Below, one piece after another: positions 34,882-45,292 of a stretch of DNA of 64,000 nucleotides. The stretch comes from Gammaproteobacteria bacterium. GTDB lineage: Bacteria; Pseudomonadota; Gammaproteobacteria; Xanthomonadales; SZUA-36. The DNA is taken from contig JAUHYP010000012.1 of NCBI GenBank assembly GCA_030426265.1, forward strand, positions 1 to 64,000, given 5' to 3'. Within the stretch, counting starts at the first letter, position 1. Each line of letters starts with the position of its first letter. Made by a program: the position numbers and the translations under genes. A model generated the notes under the pieces. That model saw nothing but the letters and a program-made list of their open reading frames with translations, was not told the origin of the DNA and searched no databases.

Positions 34882-36389
34882 TGCGGCGAATCCTCCTCTG
34901 GACGTGCCTGGCGCTACTGGCGGCGCCGCTCCAGGCCGATGATCGCCCCCCCAACGTCATCCTGATCAACACCGACGACCTGGGCTACGGCGATGTCGGC
35001 GCCTATGGGGCCGAGCTGGTGGAGACCCCCAACATCGACCGCCTGGCCGCCGAGGGCACGCGCTTCACCGACGCGCATTCCGCCTCCGCCGTGTGCTCGC
35101 CCTCGCGCTATGGCCTGGTGACCGGCAGCTACCCGGCGCGCGCCGACCAGTGGTTTCCGCTGTTCTGGAAGTCGCCGCTGACGGTGGACCCGGACAGCAC
35201 CACCATCGCGGACGTGATGCAGGACGCCGGCTATGCCACGGCGGCGATCGGCAAATGGCACCTGGGCTTCGGCACCGAGACGCCGGTGGACTGGAACGCG
35301 CCGCTGCGCCCAGGGCCGCTGGAGCTGGGCTTCGACCACTACTACGGCATTCCCGTGCTCAACTCCCATCCGCCCTTCGTGTGGGTGGAGGACGACCGCA
35401 TTGTCGGCTGGACCGCCGAAGACCCGGTGTTGCTGGACACCCCCGGCACCAGCCGCGAATTCGACGAGAAATTCCACATCGAGTCGGTCGGAGGTGCCGT
35501 GGCCGCGCACGCCCTGTACGTGGACCGCGAGGTGGGCACGACCCTGGTCGAGCGCGCCAACGGCTGGATCGAGGCACAGGCCGACGGACCGTTCTTCCTG
35601 TACCTGGCCACCACCCACATCCACCATCCCTTCACCCCGGCGCCGCGATTCATCGGCACGAGTAGGGCGGGCGCCTACGGCGACTTCATCCACGAACTGG
35701 ACTGGATGGTGGGCGAGCTGATGGCCACACTGCAGCGCCTGGGACTGGACGAAGACACCCTGGTGATCTTCACCAGCGACAACGGCGGCATGTTCAACCG
35801 CGGCGGGCAGACCGCCTGGGAAGCAGGCCACCGCCTGAACGGCGATCTGCTGGGTATGAAGTTCGGCGCCTGGGAAGGCGGCCACCGCGTGCCGCTGATC
35901 GTGCGCTGGCCGGGCCAGGTGCCGGCGGGCCGCGTGTCGGACGCGCTGGTGGGCAACGTGGATTTCCTGGCCACGCTGGCGGCGCTGGTCGGGCGTGAGC
36001 TCGGCCCCGGAGAGGGCGTGGACAGCGTCGACCAGTTGCCCGAGCTCCTGGGCGCGGCCGAAGCGCCGCTGCGCGAGGAACTGGTGATCAGCCCCGCCAA
36101 CCGCAAGCACCTGGCGCTGCGGCAGGGGCGGTGGATGTACATCTCCTCCAGCGGAGAGGGCGGATTCACCGGTGAGCGCCCGGGAATGCATGACTTCGGC
36201 GGCCCGGCCGTTCTGGCCTTCACCGGGCAGGTCAACAGCGACGTGCTGGAGGGCCGCCTGCGCGAGGACGCGCCGCCGGCGCAGCTCTATGACCTGCAGG
36301 CCGATCCGCGCCAGACCCGGAACGTCTACCGGGAGCATCCGGAGATCGCGCGCCGGATGTCGGAGCGCCTGAAGGCGTTGCTGGACTGA
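34881..36389 (+). CDS. Sulfatase (S1 family), exported
   Basis: A 502-residue sulfatase with a short signal peptide (about 1-19, APLQA). Metal-binding LINTDDLGYGD (Asp32-Asp33), the formylglycine motif CSPSR with Cys72 followed by YGLVTGSYPAR, and AAIGKWHLG are all intact; FTSDNGG supplies later metal ligands. The ATG at 34881 shares one base with the isomerase-like stop, so translation is coupled, and upstream in-frame sequence is only overlap. Pairing a sulfatase with a fucose-isomerase-like protein suggests desulfation of a sulfated deoxysugar such as fucose before isomerisation (inference). Confidence 0.92.
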   Translation: MRRILLWTCLALLAAPLQADDRPPNVILINTDDLGYGDVGAYGAELVETPNIDRLAAEGTRFTDAHSASAVCSPSRYGLVTGSYPARADQWFPLFWKSPLTVDPDSTTIADVMQDAGYATAAIGKWHLGFGTETPVDWNAPLRPGPLELGFDHYYGIPVLNSHPPFVWVEDDRIVGWTAEDPVLLDTPGTSREFDEKFHIESVGGAVAAHALYVDREVGTTLVERANGWIEAQADGPFFLYLATTHIHHPFTPAPRFIGTSRAGAYGDFIHELDWMVGELMATLQRLGLDEDTLVIFTSDNGGMFNRGGQTAWEAGHRLNGDLLGMKFGAWEGGHRVPLIVRWPGQVPAGRVSDALVGNVDFLATLAALVGRELGPGEGVDSVDQLPELLGAAEAPLREELVISPANRKHLALRQGRWMYISSSGEGGFTGERPGMHDFGGPAVLAFTGQVNSDVLEGRLREDAPPAQLYDLQADPRQTRNVYREHPEIARRMSERLKALLD

Positions 36390-36512
36390 AGCGGCTCGCG
36401 GGTCCGGCCGGCCGCTGGCGAAGCCGGGCCGGCGTGGTGTTTCAGGACCCGCCTGACAATCGGCGCGGTCAGACCCGTCGCGTTGCGCCCGGCGTTCGCC
36501 GAGAGCGGCCCA

Positions 36513-37097
36513 TCACGTTTCCGCGGAAAACCTTCGCCAACGCGTTTCCAGTACGTAGATCGTTATTGCGTACATCCCCACGATGATCGCCGGGATGACC
36601 ACGAAGCGATGCTCCGGGAACAGGTACCAGGCCGTCAGGATCAGGATCGTGCGCCCCAGGCCGTGGAACAGGCCGATCCAGTGCTGGAGGGTCCAGCTCA
36701 GCGGAATCCACATCAGCCCGGTCAGGATGCCGACGGTCAGCGGCAGCGAGGACCAGTCGACGATGAAGAACGGGATGGCGATGGCGTAGACGGCCACCGC
36801 CTGCACCACCGTGTACATGAACAGGCCGTCGAAGGCGTTCTTCGGCTTGGTCTTGTCCAGGAAGTCCTCACCGGTGAGCTTCGACAGCCCCATGCCCAGG
36901 TAGGCGATGGAGCCGGTGGCGATGAACAGCACCCAGACAGTGACGGTGGGCGGGAACAGCAGACCGCAGATGCCGACCACCGTCCACATCAGCGTCCCGG
37001 CCAGCGGCATGGCCAGGAAGCGGTTGCGCTGGTACTCGCGACGTTGTTGATCGAGTGTTCGCGGCGGCTCGTCCAGCGAGTGTTGCGGCTGGTTCAT
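36513..37097 (-). CDS. Small multi-pass membrane protein (DUF7010-like)
   Basis: A 194-residue protein with a charged N-terminus (about 1-30) and about five hydrophobic segments, ending in a basic tail. Start ATG 37097 has GGAGGGAGAG upstream. Length and the opening pattern (LDQQRREYQRNRFLAMPLAGTLMWTVVGICGLL) suggest the DUF7010 group, but I am not certain. It is convergent with the preceding sulfatase and divergent from the next exported protein; no function can be assigned. Confidence 0.7.
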   Translation of the reverse strand: MNQPQHSLDEPPRTLDQQRREYQRNRFLAMPLAGTLMWTVVGICGLLFPPTVTVWVLFIATGSIAYLGMGLSKLTGEDFLDKTKPKNAFDGLFMYTVVQAVAVYAIAIPFFIVDWSSLPLTVGILTGLMWIPLSWTLQHWIGLFHGLGRTILILTAWYLFPEHRFVVIPAIIVGMYAITIYVLETRWRRFSAET

Positions 37098-37270
37098 GGT
37101 GTCTCTCCCTCCCTCGGTACAGCCTGAAGTGTGCCGCAGCCACTCCCGCCCGCGCCAGCCAACGAATGGCCCATTCACCGGCCCTTCGCCAGGGGTTCTC
37201 CTGCAAAACACCCGATGATGTGCCACATTGGAATGAATTCCGGAACGCCACACACGACCAGGGGGGGAGC

Positions 37271-38029
37271 ATGCGAAACATCATTCGAATCCAACCAGCG
37301 CCGGGCGCGCTGAAGGCGCTGTGCGCTACGGCACTGTCGATGGCATTGATGGCGGCCCCCGGCCTGTCAGGCGCGCAGGGGCAGCTTCCGGCCGGGGACG
37401 GTACGGAATCGACCTGCGCCTGGTGGGCCTCGGTCACCGGCCACTCGCCGGCGCTGGGCGACTTCGAGGGCGAGCACGGGCGTATCACGGTCGAGGACAA
37501 GGAGTGGCCGCCGCTGGACATCGACGCCGTCATCCAGGACGACGACCTCCAGCCCGAGTCGCCCTGGATGATCATCCGCCTGCGCAACTACGACCGTTCG
37601 CGGCTGACCGACCCCAGCTTCATCAACGAGATCACCTTCGCGCTGCCGGGGGTGCAGGGCATGGAGACCGGCCCCTTCAACCGGATCTGGGGCCAGTTCA
37701 CGGCCGGGATGACCACCTACGAGGGCAATGCCGACTACCTGCGGCGCAACGTGGTGGGCATCCCGGGCGGGACAGGCATCGGCTTTCTGCTGACCAGCAA
37801 CGTCCAGCTGACGCGCAACGACGATACGCGGCTGATCGGCTCCTTCGAGGCGCGCTTCATCAACCCGGAGCTGTTTCGCAAGCTGGACATCCAGCAGCAG
37901 CACCCCGTGGGGGTCGGTGTGCACGCCATCATGGGGGCCGAAATCGCGATGCGGGGTGAGTTCAGCATCCTCAAGGACGGCAGCTGCGCCGGCGGCTTCG
38001 GGCGGCCGAAGCGGATGCCGGGCGGTTGA
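37271..38029 (+). CDS. Exported protein of unknown function
   Basis: A 252-residue protein with an N-terminal signal (about 1-36, GLSGAQG). The start ATG 37271 follows GGGGGAG closely. The mature part is soluble and mixed alpha/beta, with no motif I recognise. It contains two cysteines in the mature region (ESTCAWW and DGSCAGG) that could form one disulfide in the periplasm, and repeated phrases about ligand-like beta strands (ITFALPGVQGMETGPFNRIWGQF). It stands alone between a membrane protein and a zincin. Codon use matches the host, so it is probably a real native gene. Confidence 0.75.
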   Translation: MRNIIRIQPAPGALKALCATALSMALMAAPGLSGAQGQLPAGDGTESTCAWWASVTGHSPALGDFEGEHGRITVEDKEWPPLDIDAVIQDDDLQPESPWMIIRLRNYDRSRLTDPSFINEITFALPGVQGMETGPFNRIWGQFTAGMTTYEGNADYLRRNVVGIPGGTGIGFLLTSNVQLTRNDDTRLIGSFEARFINPELFRKLDIQQQHPVGVGVHAIMGAEIAMRGEFSILKDGSCAGGFGRPKRMPGG

Positions 38030-38068
38030 TGCGACTTCATCGCCTCGCCCGGTGACGGTACGAGGCGC

Positions 38069-38935
38069 TCAGATGCAGCAGATGGACGCCTTGATCTGGT
38101 TTACCTGCGTGGGTGTCAGGCTGGGCAGCGTGACGTTGATGCGGCCGGTATCGCTGAACATGAGGTTGCCCCGGCTGGTGTGATGCGCGCCCCCGGGCGT
38201 GTGGCTGAAGTGCCGGGTCAGGAGCACGTGGCCGATTTCGTGCGCCGTGGTCCACTCGGTGCCGTGCGAGGCGATGATGCAGGCGGGGCGGTTGGCGCGG
38301 TGGCCGCCGCAGCCGCGCAGGGTGTTGCGCGAGGGCGCGCCGAAGGCGCCGACGTAGTACACCGCGATGTGGTTGGAGGGCACCGCCGGTCCCAGCCCCT
38401 GCAGTTCCGCGAACTCGCCGGTGGTGATGTCCCAGACGCACTGGCCGTTCACCACCTCGAAACGCCGCGCCTCCGTTTCCGACAGCCCGAGCGACATGCC
38501 GGAGCCGAACACCATGTCGATGCCGTACTGGCCGTAGACGCGCTGCGCGGCACTGAAGTGCTGTTCGAAGGGGACGTCGGTCAGGGAAATGCTGCGGAAG
38601 TGCAAGGTCACGCGGCGCCGCCGTGACGGGTTGATCCCGCCGCCGGTGGTGAGGAAATGGTCCAGCGCCGTGACCGTGTTGCGCCCAACGATGCCGTCCG
38701 CGCCGAGGTTGTTGTCGGCCTGGAAGGTCCGCACTCGCGCGGCCGTTTCCTGGCCGAAGATGCCATCGAGGCCGCCGGGCGTGGTGGAGCGCGGCATGGC
38801 GTAGCCCAGGTCCACCAGCGCCTGCTGGATGACCTTGACCGGATCGCCGCGTTCACCGGAGCGCATGGTCGGGCTGTTGTTTGAGGCCGCGACGATGCGC
38901 GGATTGGAGACGAACGGTGGATAGCTCAGCGGCAT
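38069..38935 (-). CDS. Zincin-like metalloprotease with N-terminal peptidoglycan-binding domain
   Basis: A 288-residue protein. Residues about 24-95 form a PG_binding_1 domain (GDPVKVIQQALVDLGYAMP and DGIFGQETAARVRTFQADNNLGADGIVG). The C-terminal half carries the zinc motif HEIGHVLLTRHF (His232, Glu233, His236 and a third histidine at 242) and a downstream NLMFS that may be the Met-turn (Met259). No signal peptide or membrane segment is visible, although the domains point to a cell-wall target, so it may leave by a non-Sec route or act after lysis. It ends in two cysteines (ICCI). Confidence 0.85.
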   Translation of the reverse strand: MPLSYPPFVSNPRIVAASNNSPTMRSGERGDPVKVIQQALVDLGYAMPRSTTPGGLDGIFGQETAARVRTFQADNNLGADGIVGRNTVTALDHFLTTGGGINPSRRRRVTLHFRSISLTDVPFEQHFSAAQRVYGQYGIDMVFGSGMSLGLSETEARRFEVVNGQCVWDITTGEFAELQGLGPAVPSNHIAVYYVGAFGAPSRNTLRGCGGHRANRPACIIASHGTEWTTAHEIGHVLLTRHFSHTPGGAHHTSRGNLMFSDTGRINVTLPSLTPTQVNQIKASICCI

Positions 38936-39105
38936 GGCCGGTGCCCCCCAGCACCTTGTCGGCCGTGGGTCGACAATTCAGGTATGTGTGGTACCAGATT
39001 AGTTCACCGGCAGTGATCCTGCCATGGCGATCGAGCCGCTGCCGGGAGGCTTGCGCGCCGATCCTTGCTTATACTCGAAGGACGACCGATGTTCCGGAGA
39101 ATGCC

Positions 39106-40956
39106 ATGTCCTCTGTCCGCAATCGAATGGGTTACCCTTTGCTCCGCTACGCCGCCTCACTGCCACTGGCGTTCCTGCTGGCGGCAAACGCGGCGAACGC
39201 GGCGAACGCAGCCGGGAGCGACGATCCCGCCCAGCGCGTGGCGCTGTTCGGCAACATTCACGTGCACACCAACCTTTCTTTCGACGCTTTCACCAACGGC
39301 ACGGTGACCACGCCGGCGGACGCCTACCGCTGGGCGCGCGGCGAAGTCATCCAGGGCGACAAGGGCGGGGCGCAGTTCCGCATCCGTTCGCCGCTGGATT
39401 TCTACGCGGTGTCGGACCACGCGGAGATGATGGGCACCTTCGTGGAGATGACCAACCCGGATAGCGAGATCAGCAAGAACCCGATCACCGAGCGCGTGCT
39501 GTCGGAGGACCAGAACACCGCGATGCAGGCCTTCGCCGAGATCCTGCGCGACATGAGCACCGGCAATCTCGACCCCGACTTCACCGACCCTGAGGTCAGC
39601 CGCACCGCCTGGGCCGGCATGGTGAAGACCGCGGACGAGTACTACGCGCCGGGTGAGTTCACCACCTTCGCGGCCTTCGAGTGGTCGTCCAACCCGGACA
39701 AGCGCAACCTGCACCGCGTGGTGCTGTTCCGCGACACCGGCAAGGTCCCGGACCTGCCGTTCTCCGCCATCGACTCGGACCGTCCCGAAGACCTCTGGGC
39801 CTGGATGGCCCTACAGCGCCAGGCCGGCAGCACCCTGCTGGCCGTGCCACACAACGGCAACGCCAGCGATGGACTGATGTTCTCGCTGACGGACTCGAAC
39901 GGCGAACCGCTGGACGCCGCGTACATCGCCGAGCGCGCCCGCAATGAACCGTTGTACGAAATCTCGCAGATCAAGGGCACCTCCGAGACCCACCCCGACC
40001 TCTCGCCGAACGACGAGTTCGCCGGCTTCGAGATCTGGGACTACACCCTATCTGCGGACTTCGAGCGACCCACGCATCGCGAGGGCAGCTATGCGCGCAA
40101 GGCGCTGCTGGACGGCCTGGGGTTCGCCCACCAGGGCCTGGGCAACCCGTACCAGTTCGGGTTCATCGGCGACACCGACACGCACAATGCCGCCGCCACC
40201 AACGAGGAGTACAACTACACCGGCAAGTTCGCTTTCGAGGCGCACCCTGAACATCGGCTGTTGGGCCTGGAGGGCCAGCCCGAAGGACAGAAACGGCAGG
40301 TTCGCGAATTCAGTTCAGGCGGCCTGGCCGGCGTATGGGCGTCGGAGAACACCCGCGAGGCCATCTGGGACGCCATGGCACGCCGCGAGACCTTCGCCAC
40401 CACCGGCACCAAGGCCAAGGTGCGGATGTTCGGCGGTTTCGGCCTGGCGGCCGGCGAGGGCGACGACTGGGTCGCGGCCGGTTACGCGGGCGGCGTGCCG
40501 ATGGGCGGCGTGCTGGCGGGCGCCGGCGATGCGGCCGCGCCCACCTTCATCCTGTGGGCCCTGAAGGGCCCCGAAAGCGGCAACCTGGACCGCCTGCAGG
40601 TGGTGAAGGGCTGGATCGACGCCGAGGGCGCCCAGCACGAGACCATTTATGACGTCGCCTGGAGTGACGACCGCGAACCGGGCGCCGACGGCGAGCTTCC
40701 GCCGGTGGGCGACACGGTGAACGTCAGCGCCGCGACCTACGAGAACAGCATCGGCGCGACCGAGTTGTTCGCCACCTGGACCGACCCGGATTTCGACCCG
40801 GCGGAGCACGCCTTCTACTACCTGCGCGCCATCGAGATCCCGACGCCGCGCTGGAGCACCTATGACGCGGTGGCGCTGGGCGTACCCGTCCCCGACGGAC
40901 TGCCGGCGACCATCCAGGAGCGCGCCTGGGGTTCGCCGATCTGGTACACGCCGTAG
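39106..40956 (+). CDS. DUF3604 domain protein, exported (PHP-like metal fold)
   Basis: A 616-residue DUF3604 protein. ATG 39106 (MSSVRNRMGYPLLRYAAS) has GGAGA upstream and gives a signal peptide with a small triplet repeat AANAANAANAA at its cleavage region. Metal-binding motifs are visible as NIHVHTNLSFDA (His52, His54), AVSDHAEMMG and FIGDTDTHNA, similar to PHP phosphoesterase-type sites. DUF3604 members are abundant in marine heterotrophs, but no activity is firmly established. It has its own promoter region in the 170 bases after the divergent zincin gene. It probably acts in the periplasm. Confidence 0.9.
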   Translation: MSSVRNRMGYPLLRYAASLPLAFLLAANAANAANAAGSDDPAQRVALFGNIHVHTNLSFDAFTNGTVTTPADAYRWARGEVIQGDKGGAQFRIRSPLDFYAVSDHAEMMGTFVEMTNPDSEISKNPITERVLSEDQNTAMQAFAEILRDMSTGNLDPDFTDPEVSRTAWAGMVKTADEYYAPGEFTTFAAFEWSSNPDKRNLHRVVLFRDTGKVPDLPFSAIDSDRPEDLWAWMALQRQAGSTLLAVPHNGNASDGLMFSLTDSNGEPLDAAYIAERARNEPLYEISQIKGTSETHPDLSPNDEFAGFEIWDYTLSADFERPTHREGSYARKALLDGLGFAHQGLGNPYQFGFIGDTDTHNAAATNEEYNYTGKFAFEAHPEHRLLGLEGQPEGQKRQVREFSSGGLAGVWASENTREAIWDAMARRETFATTGTKAKVRMFGGFGLAAGEGDDWVAAGYAGGVPMGGVLAGAGDAAAPTFILWALKGPESGNLDRLQVVKGWIDAEGAQHETIYDVAWSDDREPGADGELPPVGDTVNVSAATYENSIGATELFATWTDPDFDPAEHAFYYLRAIEIPTPRWSTYDAVALGVPVPDGLPATIQERAWGSPIWYTP

Positions 40957-41069
40957 CGCCAGAATCCCGGGTCAGAATCCAGCACTGATGTCCCTGCCAG
41001 CCGGGAATCAGGCGTAACGCGCTACAAGGGATTCGTGAACATCGTCGATGACGAGTTCTTCGGGGGGCA

Positions 41070-41258
41070 TCAGTCCTTCAGGTGCTTACTCGTCAGGTAC
41101 TCGAGCCGCATGGCGTCATTGTCGATGTTTTTTGGCAAGCGATCTTCGGGGATCAGGTTGATCATTTTCAAAACATCCGGATGCAGTTCCTCCGGAATCG
41201 CTTCCTGAATCTGATCGAGGCTCTGAGAAATCACCTCTGACTTATCCTGTTTGGCCAT
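41070..41258 (-). CDS. Small hypothetical protein, 62 residues
   Basis: A 62-residue acidic protein starting at ATG 41258 (MAKQDKSEVISQSLDQIQEAIPEELHPDVL) with GGTGAG six bases upstream. It looks helical and soluble, with no known motif. Base composition is lower in GC than the flanking genes, so it may be an acquired gene. It is convergent with the DUF3604 gene and divergent from icmF. Coding status rests on the plausible ribosome site and unbiased amino-acid composition only. Confidence 0.5.
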   Translation of the reverse strand: MAKQDKSEVISQSLDQIQEAIPEELHPDVLKMINLIPEDRLPKNIDNDAMRLEYLTSKHLKD

Positions 41259-41451
41259 GGGTCTCACCAGTCTACGGTTCGATTCATAGGATAGTACGGC
41301 AATTTTCCTAATCCCTTGAAGGACAACGGCTCGACGACCCACAGTCATCACCCGGATTCAATCCCCCATGCCCCGAAAACGCCCCAAAACAGGGCCTCGT
41401 TCCCCCAAACGCGCTAAAATGGCCGGCCCACACACGCCACGTCATTTCGTC

Positions 41452-44400
41452 ATGAGCCGACCTGCTTCCGACATCCACCAGAGCGACCACGACGGCCGGG
41501 CGGCCGGACAGGACGCGCTGGACACGCCGCTGCGTTTCGTCACCGCCGCCAGCCTGTTCGACGGGCACGACGCGGCCATCAACATCATGCGGCGCCTGAT
41601 CCAGGCGCAGGGCTGCGAGGTGATCCACCTGGGCCACAACCGCAGCGTGCTGGATGTGGTGCGCGCGGCCATCCAGGAAGACGCCGACGCCATTGCTATG
41701 AGCAGTTACCAGGGCGGCCACAACGAGTACTTCCGCTTCATGGTGGACGAGCTGCGCGCGCGCGGCGCCGGCCACATCAAGGTGTTCGGCGGCGGGGGCG
41801 GCACCATCACACTCGACGAGATCGCCGACCTGGAAGCCTACGGCGTGGAGCGTATCTACCACCCCGACGACGGCATGAACCTGGGGCTGGTGGAGATGAT
41901 CGAGGACGTGGTGGCGCGTGCCGGCAAGGACCGCCGTTCCCCCAGCGACCCGGCCGAGCTGCGCCCGGATGACTCTTCCGACGTGGCCGCCGTGCTCACC
42001 CTGCTGGAAGCCGAGCGCTATGGCGAGGCCGAGCTCAAGATGAAACGCCACGAATGGGCCGGCGCGGAACGCCAGGCGCCCGTCATTGGCATCACGGGCA
42101 CGGGCGGCGCCGGCAAGAGTTCGGTAACCGACGAAATCCTCAACCGCTTCCTGGCCTGCTTCCCCGAGCGCAACGTGGCCGTGCTGGCCGTCGACCCCAC
42201 CCGCCGGCGCACCGGCGGCGCGCTGCTGGGCGACCGCATCCGCATGAACTCGCTGCGCTCCGAGCGCGTGTACATGCGCTCCATGGCCACGCGCCGCCAG
42301 CACCTGGCGACCAGCGCCATGCTGAAGGACGCCATCGCCTTTTTGAAACAGGCCGGCTTCGACCTGGTGATCGTCGAGACGGCCGGCATCGGCCAGTCTG
42401 ACTCCGAGATCGTCGACCTGGTGGACTTCCCCGTCTACGTGATGACCAGCGAGTTCGGCGCCCAGAGCCAGCTCGAGAAGATCGACATGCTGGACTTCGC
42501 CGAGCTGGTGGTGTTGAACAAGTTCGACAAGCGCGGCGCCGAAGACGCCCTGCGCGACGTGCGCAAGCAGTGGAAGCGCAACCACCTGGCCTTCCAGTTG
42601 GCGGACGAGGACACGCCCGTCTACCCGACCATCGCCAGCCAGTTCAATGATCCCGGCGTGAGCTGGATGTTCGTGAACCTGGTGCGGCTGCTGGCGGAGA
42701 AGGCCGAGAAGGCGGAGAAGGGTGCAGCGCCCTTTTCGCGCAGCTTCCTGGACGACATCGACAATTCGGGTGGCGAGGGTGCGGACCCGTATGCCGCCCT
42801 CCTGGACGTCACCGTCAAGGAGCCCAAGGCCACCGTCCTGATCCCCGGCGCTCGCACGCGCTACCTGGCCGAGATCGCCGAGCAGGGCCGGGCGATCAAC
42901 GCCGACATCCAGCGGCAGGCCGAGGCCGCCAGCCTGGCGCAGCACTACTACGAGACGTTGAAGGACCTGGAAGACCCCGACCTCCCGGCGCCGTTCGAGG
43001 CCTTCCCAGGCTCGGTGATCAACCCGGCCCCGGCTTCCGGTGGCGCGGACGCCGAGGACGTGGAAGGCGGCGACCAGCGCGTCCCGGAACAGCTCCGCCA
43101 CCGCGGCCGAGCCGTGCTGGCCGATCGCTACAACGCCCAGCTGGCCGAGCTGAGCCCCGAAGCCCTGGAACTGCTCAAGTCCTGGCCCCAGCGCAAGAAG
43201 GGCCTGCGCACCGAGCAGTACGGGTACGAAGTGCGCGGCCGGAAGATCACCGGCCCGAACTTCCGCGAATCGCTCAGCCACAACCAGATCCCCAAGATCG
43301 GCATGCCCCGCGACGCCGACTGGGGCGAACTGCTGAGCTTCCTGATGCGCGAGAACCTGCCCGGCGACTATCCCTACACGGCAGGAGTGTTTCCCTACCG
43401 CCGCACGGGCGAGGATCCGACGCGCATGTTTGCCGGCGAGGGCACGCCCGAGCGCACCAACCGGCGTTTTCATTACGTGAGCAAGGGCCAGCCGGCGGCG
43501 CGCCTGTCGACGGCCTTCGACTCCGTGACCCTGTACGGCGAGGACCCGGCCACGCGCCCGGACATCTACGGCAAGGTGGGCAACTCCGGGGTGAGCATCG
43601 CCACCCTGGACGACATGAAGAAGCTGTATTCGGGCTTCGATCTGTGCGCGCCGACCACCTCGGTGAGCATGACCATCAACGGCCCGGCGCCGATGATCCT
43701 GGCCTTCTTCATGAACGCGGCCATCGACCAGCAGGTGGAGCAGCACCTAAAGGCCGAGGGAGAGTGGGAGGCCGCGCAAAAGAAGATCGATGAATACTTC
43801 AAAGGCCGCGAGCGTCCGCGCTACCACGGCGACCTGCCGGAAGGAAACGACGGCCTGGGGCTCGGCCTGCTGGGCATCTCCGGCGAGCGGCTGGTTTCCG
43901 CGGAAACCTACGCGAAGATCAGGAAAGACACCCTGGCCCGCGTCCGCGGCACGGTGCAGGCCGATATCCTGAAAGAGGACCAGGCCCAGAACACCTGTAT
44001 CTTCAGCACCGAGTTCGCCCTGCGCATGATGGGCGACATCCAGCAGTTCTTCGTCGACAACGACGTGCGCAACTTCTACAGCGTCTCGATCTCCGGGTAT
44101 CACATTGCCGAGGCCGGGGCGAACCCCATCAGCCAGCTGGCCTTCACGCTGAGCAACGGCTTCACCATCGTGGAGTACTACCTGGCGCGCGGCATGCACA
44201 TCGACGAGTTCGCGCCCAACCTGAGCTTCTTCTTCTCGAACGGCATGGACCCGGAGTACACCGTGATCGGCCGCGTGGCGCGCCGCATCTGGGCCCGCGC
44301 CATGCGCGAGCGCTACGGCGCGAACAAGCGCAGCCAGATGCTCAAGTACCACATCCAGACCAGCGGCCGCTCACTGCACGCGCAGGAGATCCAGTTCAAC

Positions 44401-45048
44401 GACATCCGCACCACGCTGCAGGCGCTGTACGCCCTGTTCGACAACTGCAACTCGCTGCACACCAACGCCTTCGACGAGGCCATCACCACCCCGACGGAGG
44501 AAAGCGTGCGCAGGGCCGTGGCCATCCAGATGATCATCAGCAAGGAACTGGGCCTGAACTTCTGCGAGAACCCCTGGCAGGGCAGCTTCATCGTGGACGA
44601 GCTGACCGACCTGGTGGAGGAGCAGGTGTACCAGGAGTTCGAGCGCCTCTCCGAACGCGGCGGCGTGCTGGGCGCCATGGACACCATGTACCAGCGCTCG
44701 AAGATCCAGGAAGAAAGCATGTACTACGAGCACAAGAAGCACGACGGCTCGCTGCCGATCATCGGCGTGAACACCTTCCTGGGCGGGAAGGACCCGCATG
44801 CCGAGGGGGGCGAGGTGGAGTTGATGCGCTCGACCGATGCCGAGAAGGATCAGCAGGTGGGGAATGTGGAGACGTACCGCTCAGTGCATGGGGGGGAGGC
44901 CTCCCCGTTGCTTCAGCGGCTGCAGGAGGTGGCGCGGGCCAGGGAGAATACGTTTGAGGCGCTGATGGAGGCGGGGAAGGTTTGTTCGCTCGGCTCAATG
45001 AGTCATGCGTTGTATGAAGTTGGGGGGGAATATCGACGGAATATGTAG
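41452..45048 (+). CDS. icmF: IcmF: fused isobutyryl-CoA mutase (B12 domain, G-protein chaperone, mutase)
   Basis: A protein of about 1198 residues from ATG 41452 ([10 protein letters not shown]); earlier in-frame ATGs at 41368 and 41419 would add a basic tail. Order: a B12-binding domain with DGHDAA (lower-ligand His39) and [11 protein letters not shown], a MeaB/ArgK-like GTPase with P-loop GTGGAGKS (about 216-223), then the mutase TIM barrel with [21 protein letters not shown] and [16 protein letters not shown]. This order is specific to IcmF, which interconverts isobutyryl-CoA and butyryl-CoA with adenosylcobalamin and carries its own chaperone. The phenylalanine-containing AGVFPYRR in place of the methylmalonyl-type tyrosine region supports IcmF over methylmalonyl-CoA mutase. 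The last ~100 bases are noticeably poorer in GC, adjoining the island. Confidence 0.95.
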   Translation: MSRPASDIHQSDHDGRAAGQDALDTPLRFVTAASLFDGHDAAINIMRRLIQAQGCEVIHLGHNRSVLDVVRAAIQEDADAIAMSSYQGGHNEYFRFMVDELRARGAGHIKVFGGGGGTITLDEIADLEAYGVERIYHPDDGMNLGLVEMIEDVVARAGKDRRSPSDPAELRPDDSSDVAAVLTLLEAERYGEAELKMKRHEWAGAERQAPVIGITGTGGAGKSSVTDEILNRFLACFPERNVAVLAVDPTRRRTGGALLGDRIRMNSLRSERVYMRSMATRRQHLATSAMLKDAIAFLKQAGFDLVIVETAGIGQSDSEIVDLVDFPVYVMTSEFGAQSQLEKIDMLDFAELVVLNKFDKRGAEDALRDVRKQWKRNHLAFQLADEDTPVYPTIASQFNDPGVSWMFVNLVRLLAEKAEKAEKGAAPFSRSFLDDIDNSGGEGADPYAALLDVTVKEPKATVLIPGARTRYLAEIAEQGRAINADIQRQAEAASLAQHYYETLKDLEDPDLPAPFEAFPGSVINPAPASGGADAEDVEGGDQRVPEQLRHRGRAVLADRYNAQLAELSPEALELLKSWPQRKKGLRTEQYGYEVRGRKITGPNFRESLSHNQIPKIGMPRDADWGELLSFLMRENLPGDYPYTAGVFPYRRTGEDPTRMFAGEGTPERTNRRFHYVSKGQPAARLSTAFDSVTLYGEDPATRPDIYGKVGNSGVSIATLDDMKKLYSGFDLCAPTTSVSMTINGPAPMILAFFMNAAIDQQVEQHLKAEGEWEAAQKKIDEYFKGRERPRYHGDLPEGNDGLGLGLLGISGERLVSAETYAKIRKDTLARVRGTVQADILKEDQAQNTCIFSTEFALRMMGDIQQFFVDNDVRNFYSVSISGYHIAEAGANPISQLAFTLSNGFTIVEYYLARGMHIDEFAPNLSFFFSNGMDPEYTVIGRVARRIWARAMRERYGANKRSQMLKYHIQTSGRSLHAQEIQFNDIRTTLQALYALFDNCNSLHTNAFDEAITTPTEESVRRAVAIQMIISKELGLNFCENPWQGSFIVDELTDLVEEQVYQEFERLSERGGVLGAMDTMYQRSKIQEESMYYEHKKHDGSLPIIGVNTFLGGKDPHAEGGEVELMRSTDAEKDQQVGNVETYRSVHGGEASPLLQRLQEVARARENTFEALMEAGKVCSLGSMSHALYEVGGEYRRNM

Positions 45049-45237
45049 CAGACTTGTACTAGCGAAGGCGGTATCGTGAAATTTGATCAGAAACGTACAG
45101 CTAGCTTTAAGAGGCGTGGAAAATGAAAGTAAGCACGTGAAGCCGATGGTATAGGCTCTTTGGCCCGCTCTACTTAGTCTCTAAGCCATTTGCGGGACTT
45201 AAAAGCTGAGATATTTGATTCCCTTCTGCGCGCAAAC

Positions 45238-45266
45238 TTGATAACCGTCGCAAGCAAGGCTATAGG
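45238..45266 (+). promoter_or_regulatory. Sigma-70-type promoter of the Septu-like operon
   Basis: TTGATA at 45238-45243, a 17-base spacer and TATAGG at 45261-45266, 26 bases upstream of the ATPase ATG. The rest of the 244-base gap after icmF is AT-rich and holds no gene that I can see. Confidence 0.65.
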
Positions 45267-45292
45267 CGTCCTGCCCGAAAAGAGAAAAATTC

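Noticed and set aside
45049-45292. Retron msr-msd RNA upstream of the Septu-like ATPase
   Set aside because: No reverse transcriptase gene nearby and no clear inverted-repeat pair of the kind that bounds a retron RNA; only an ordinary promoter was found.
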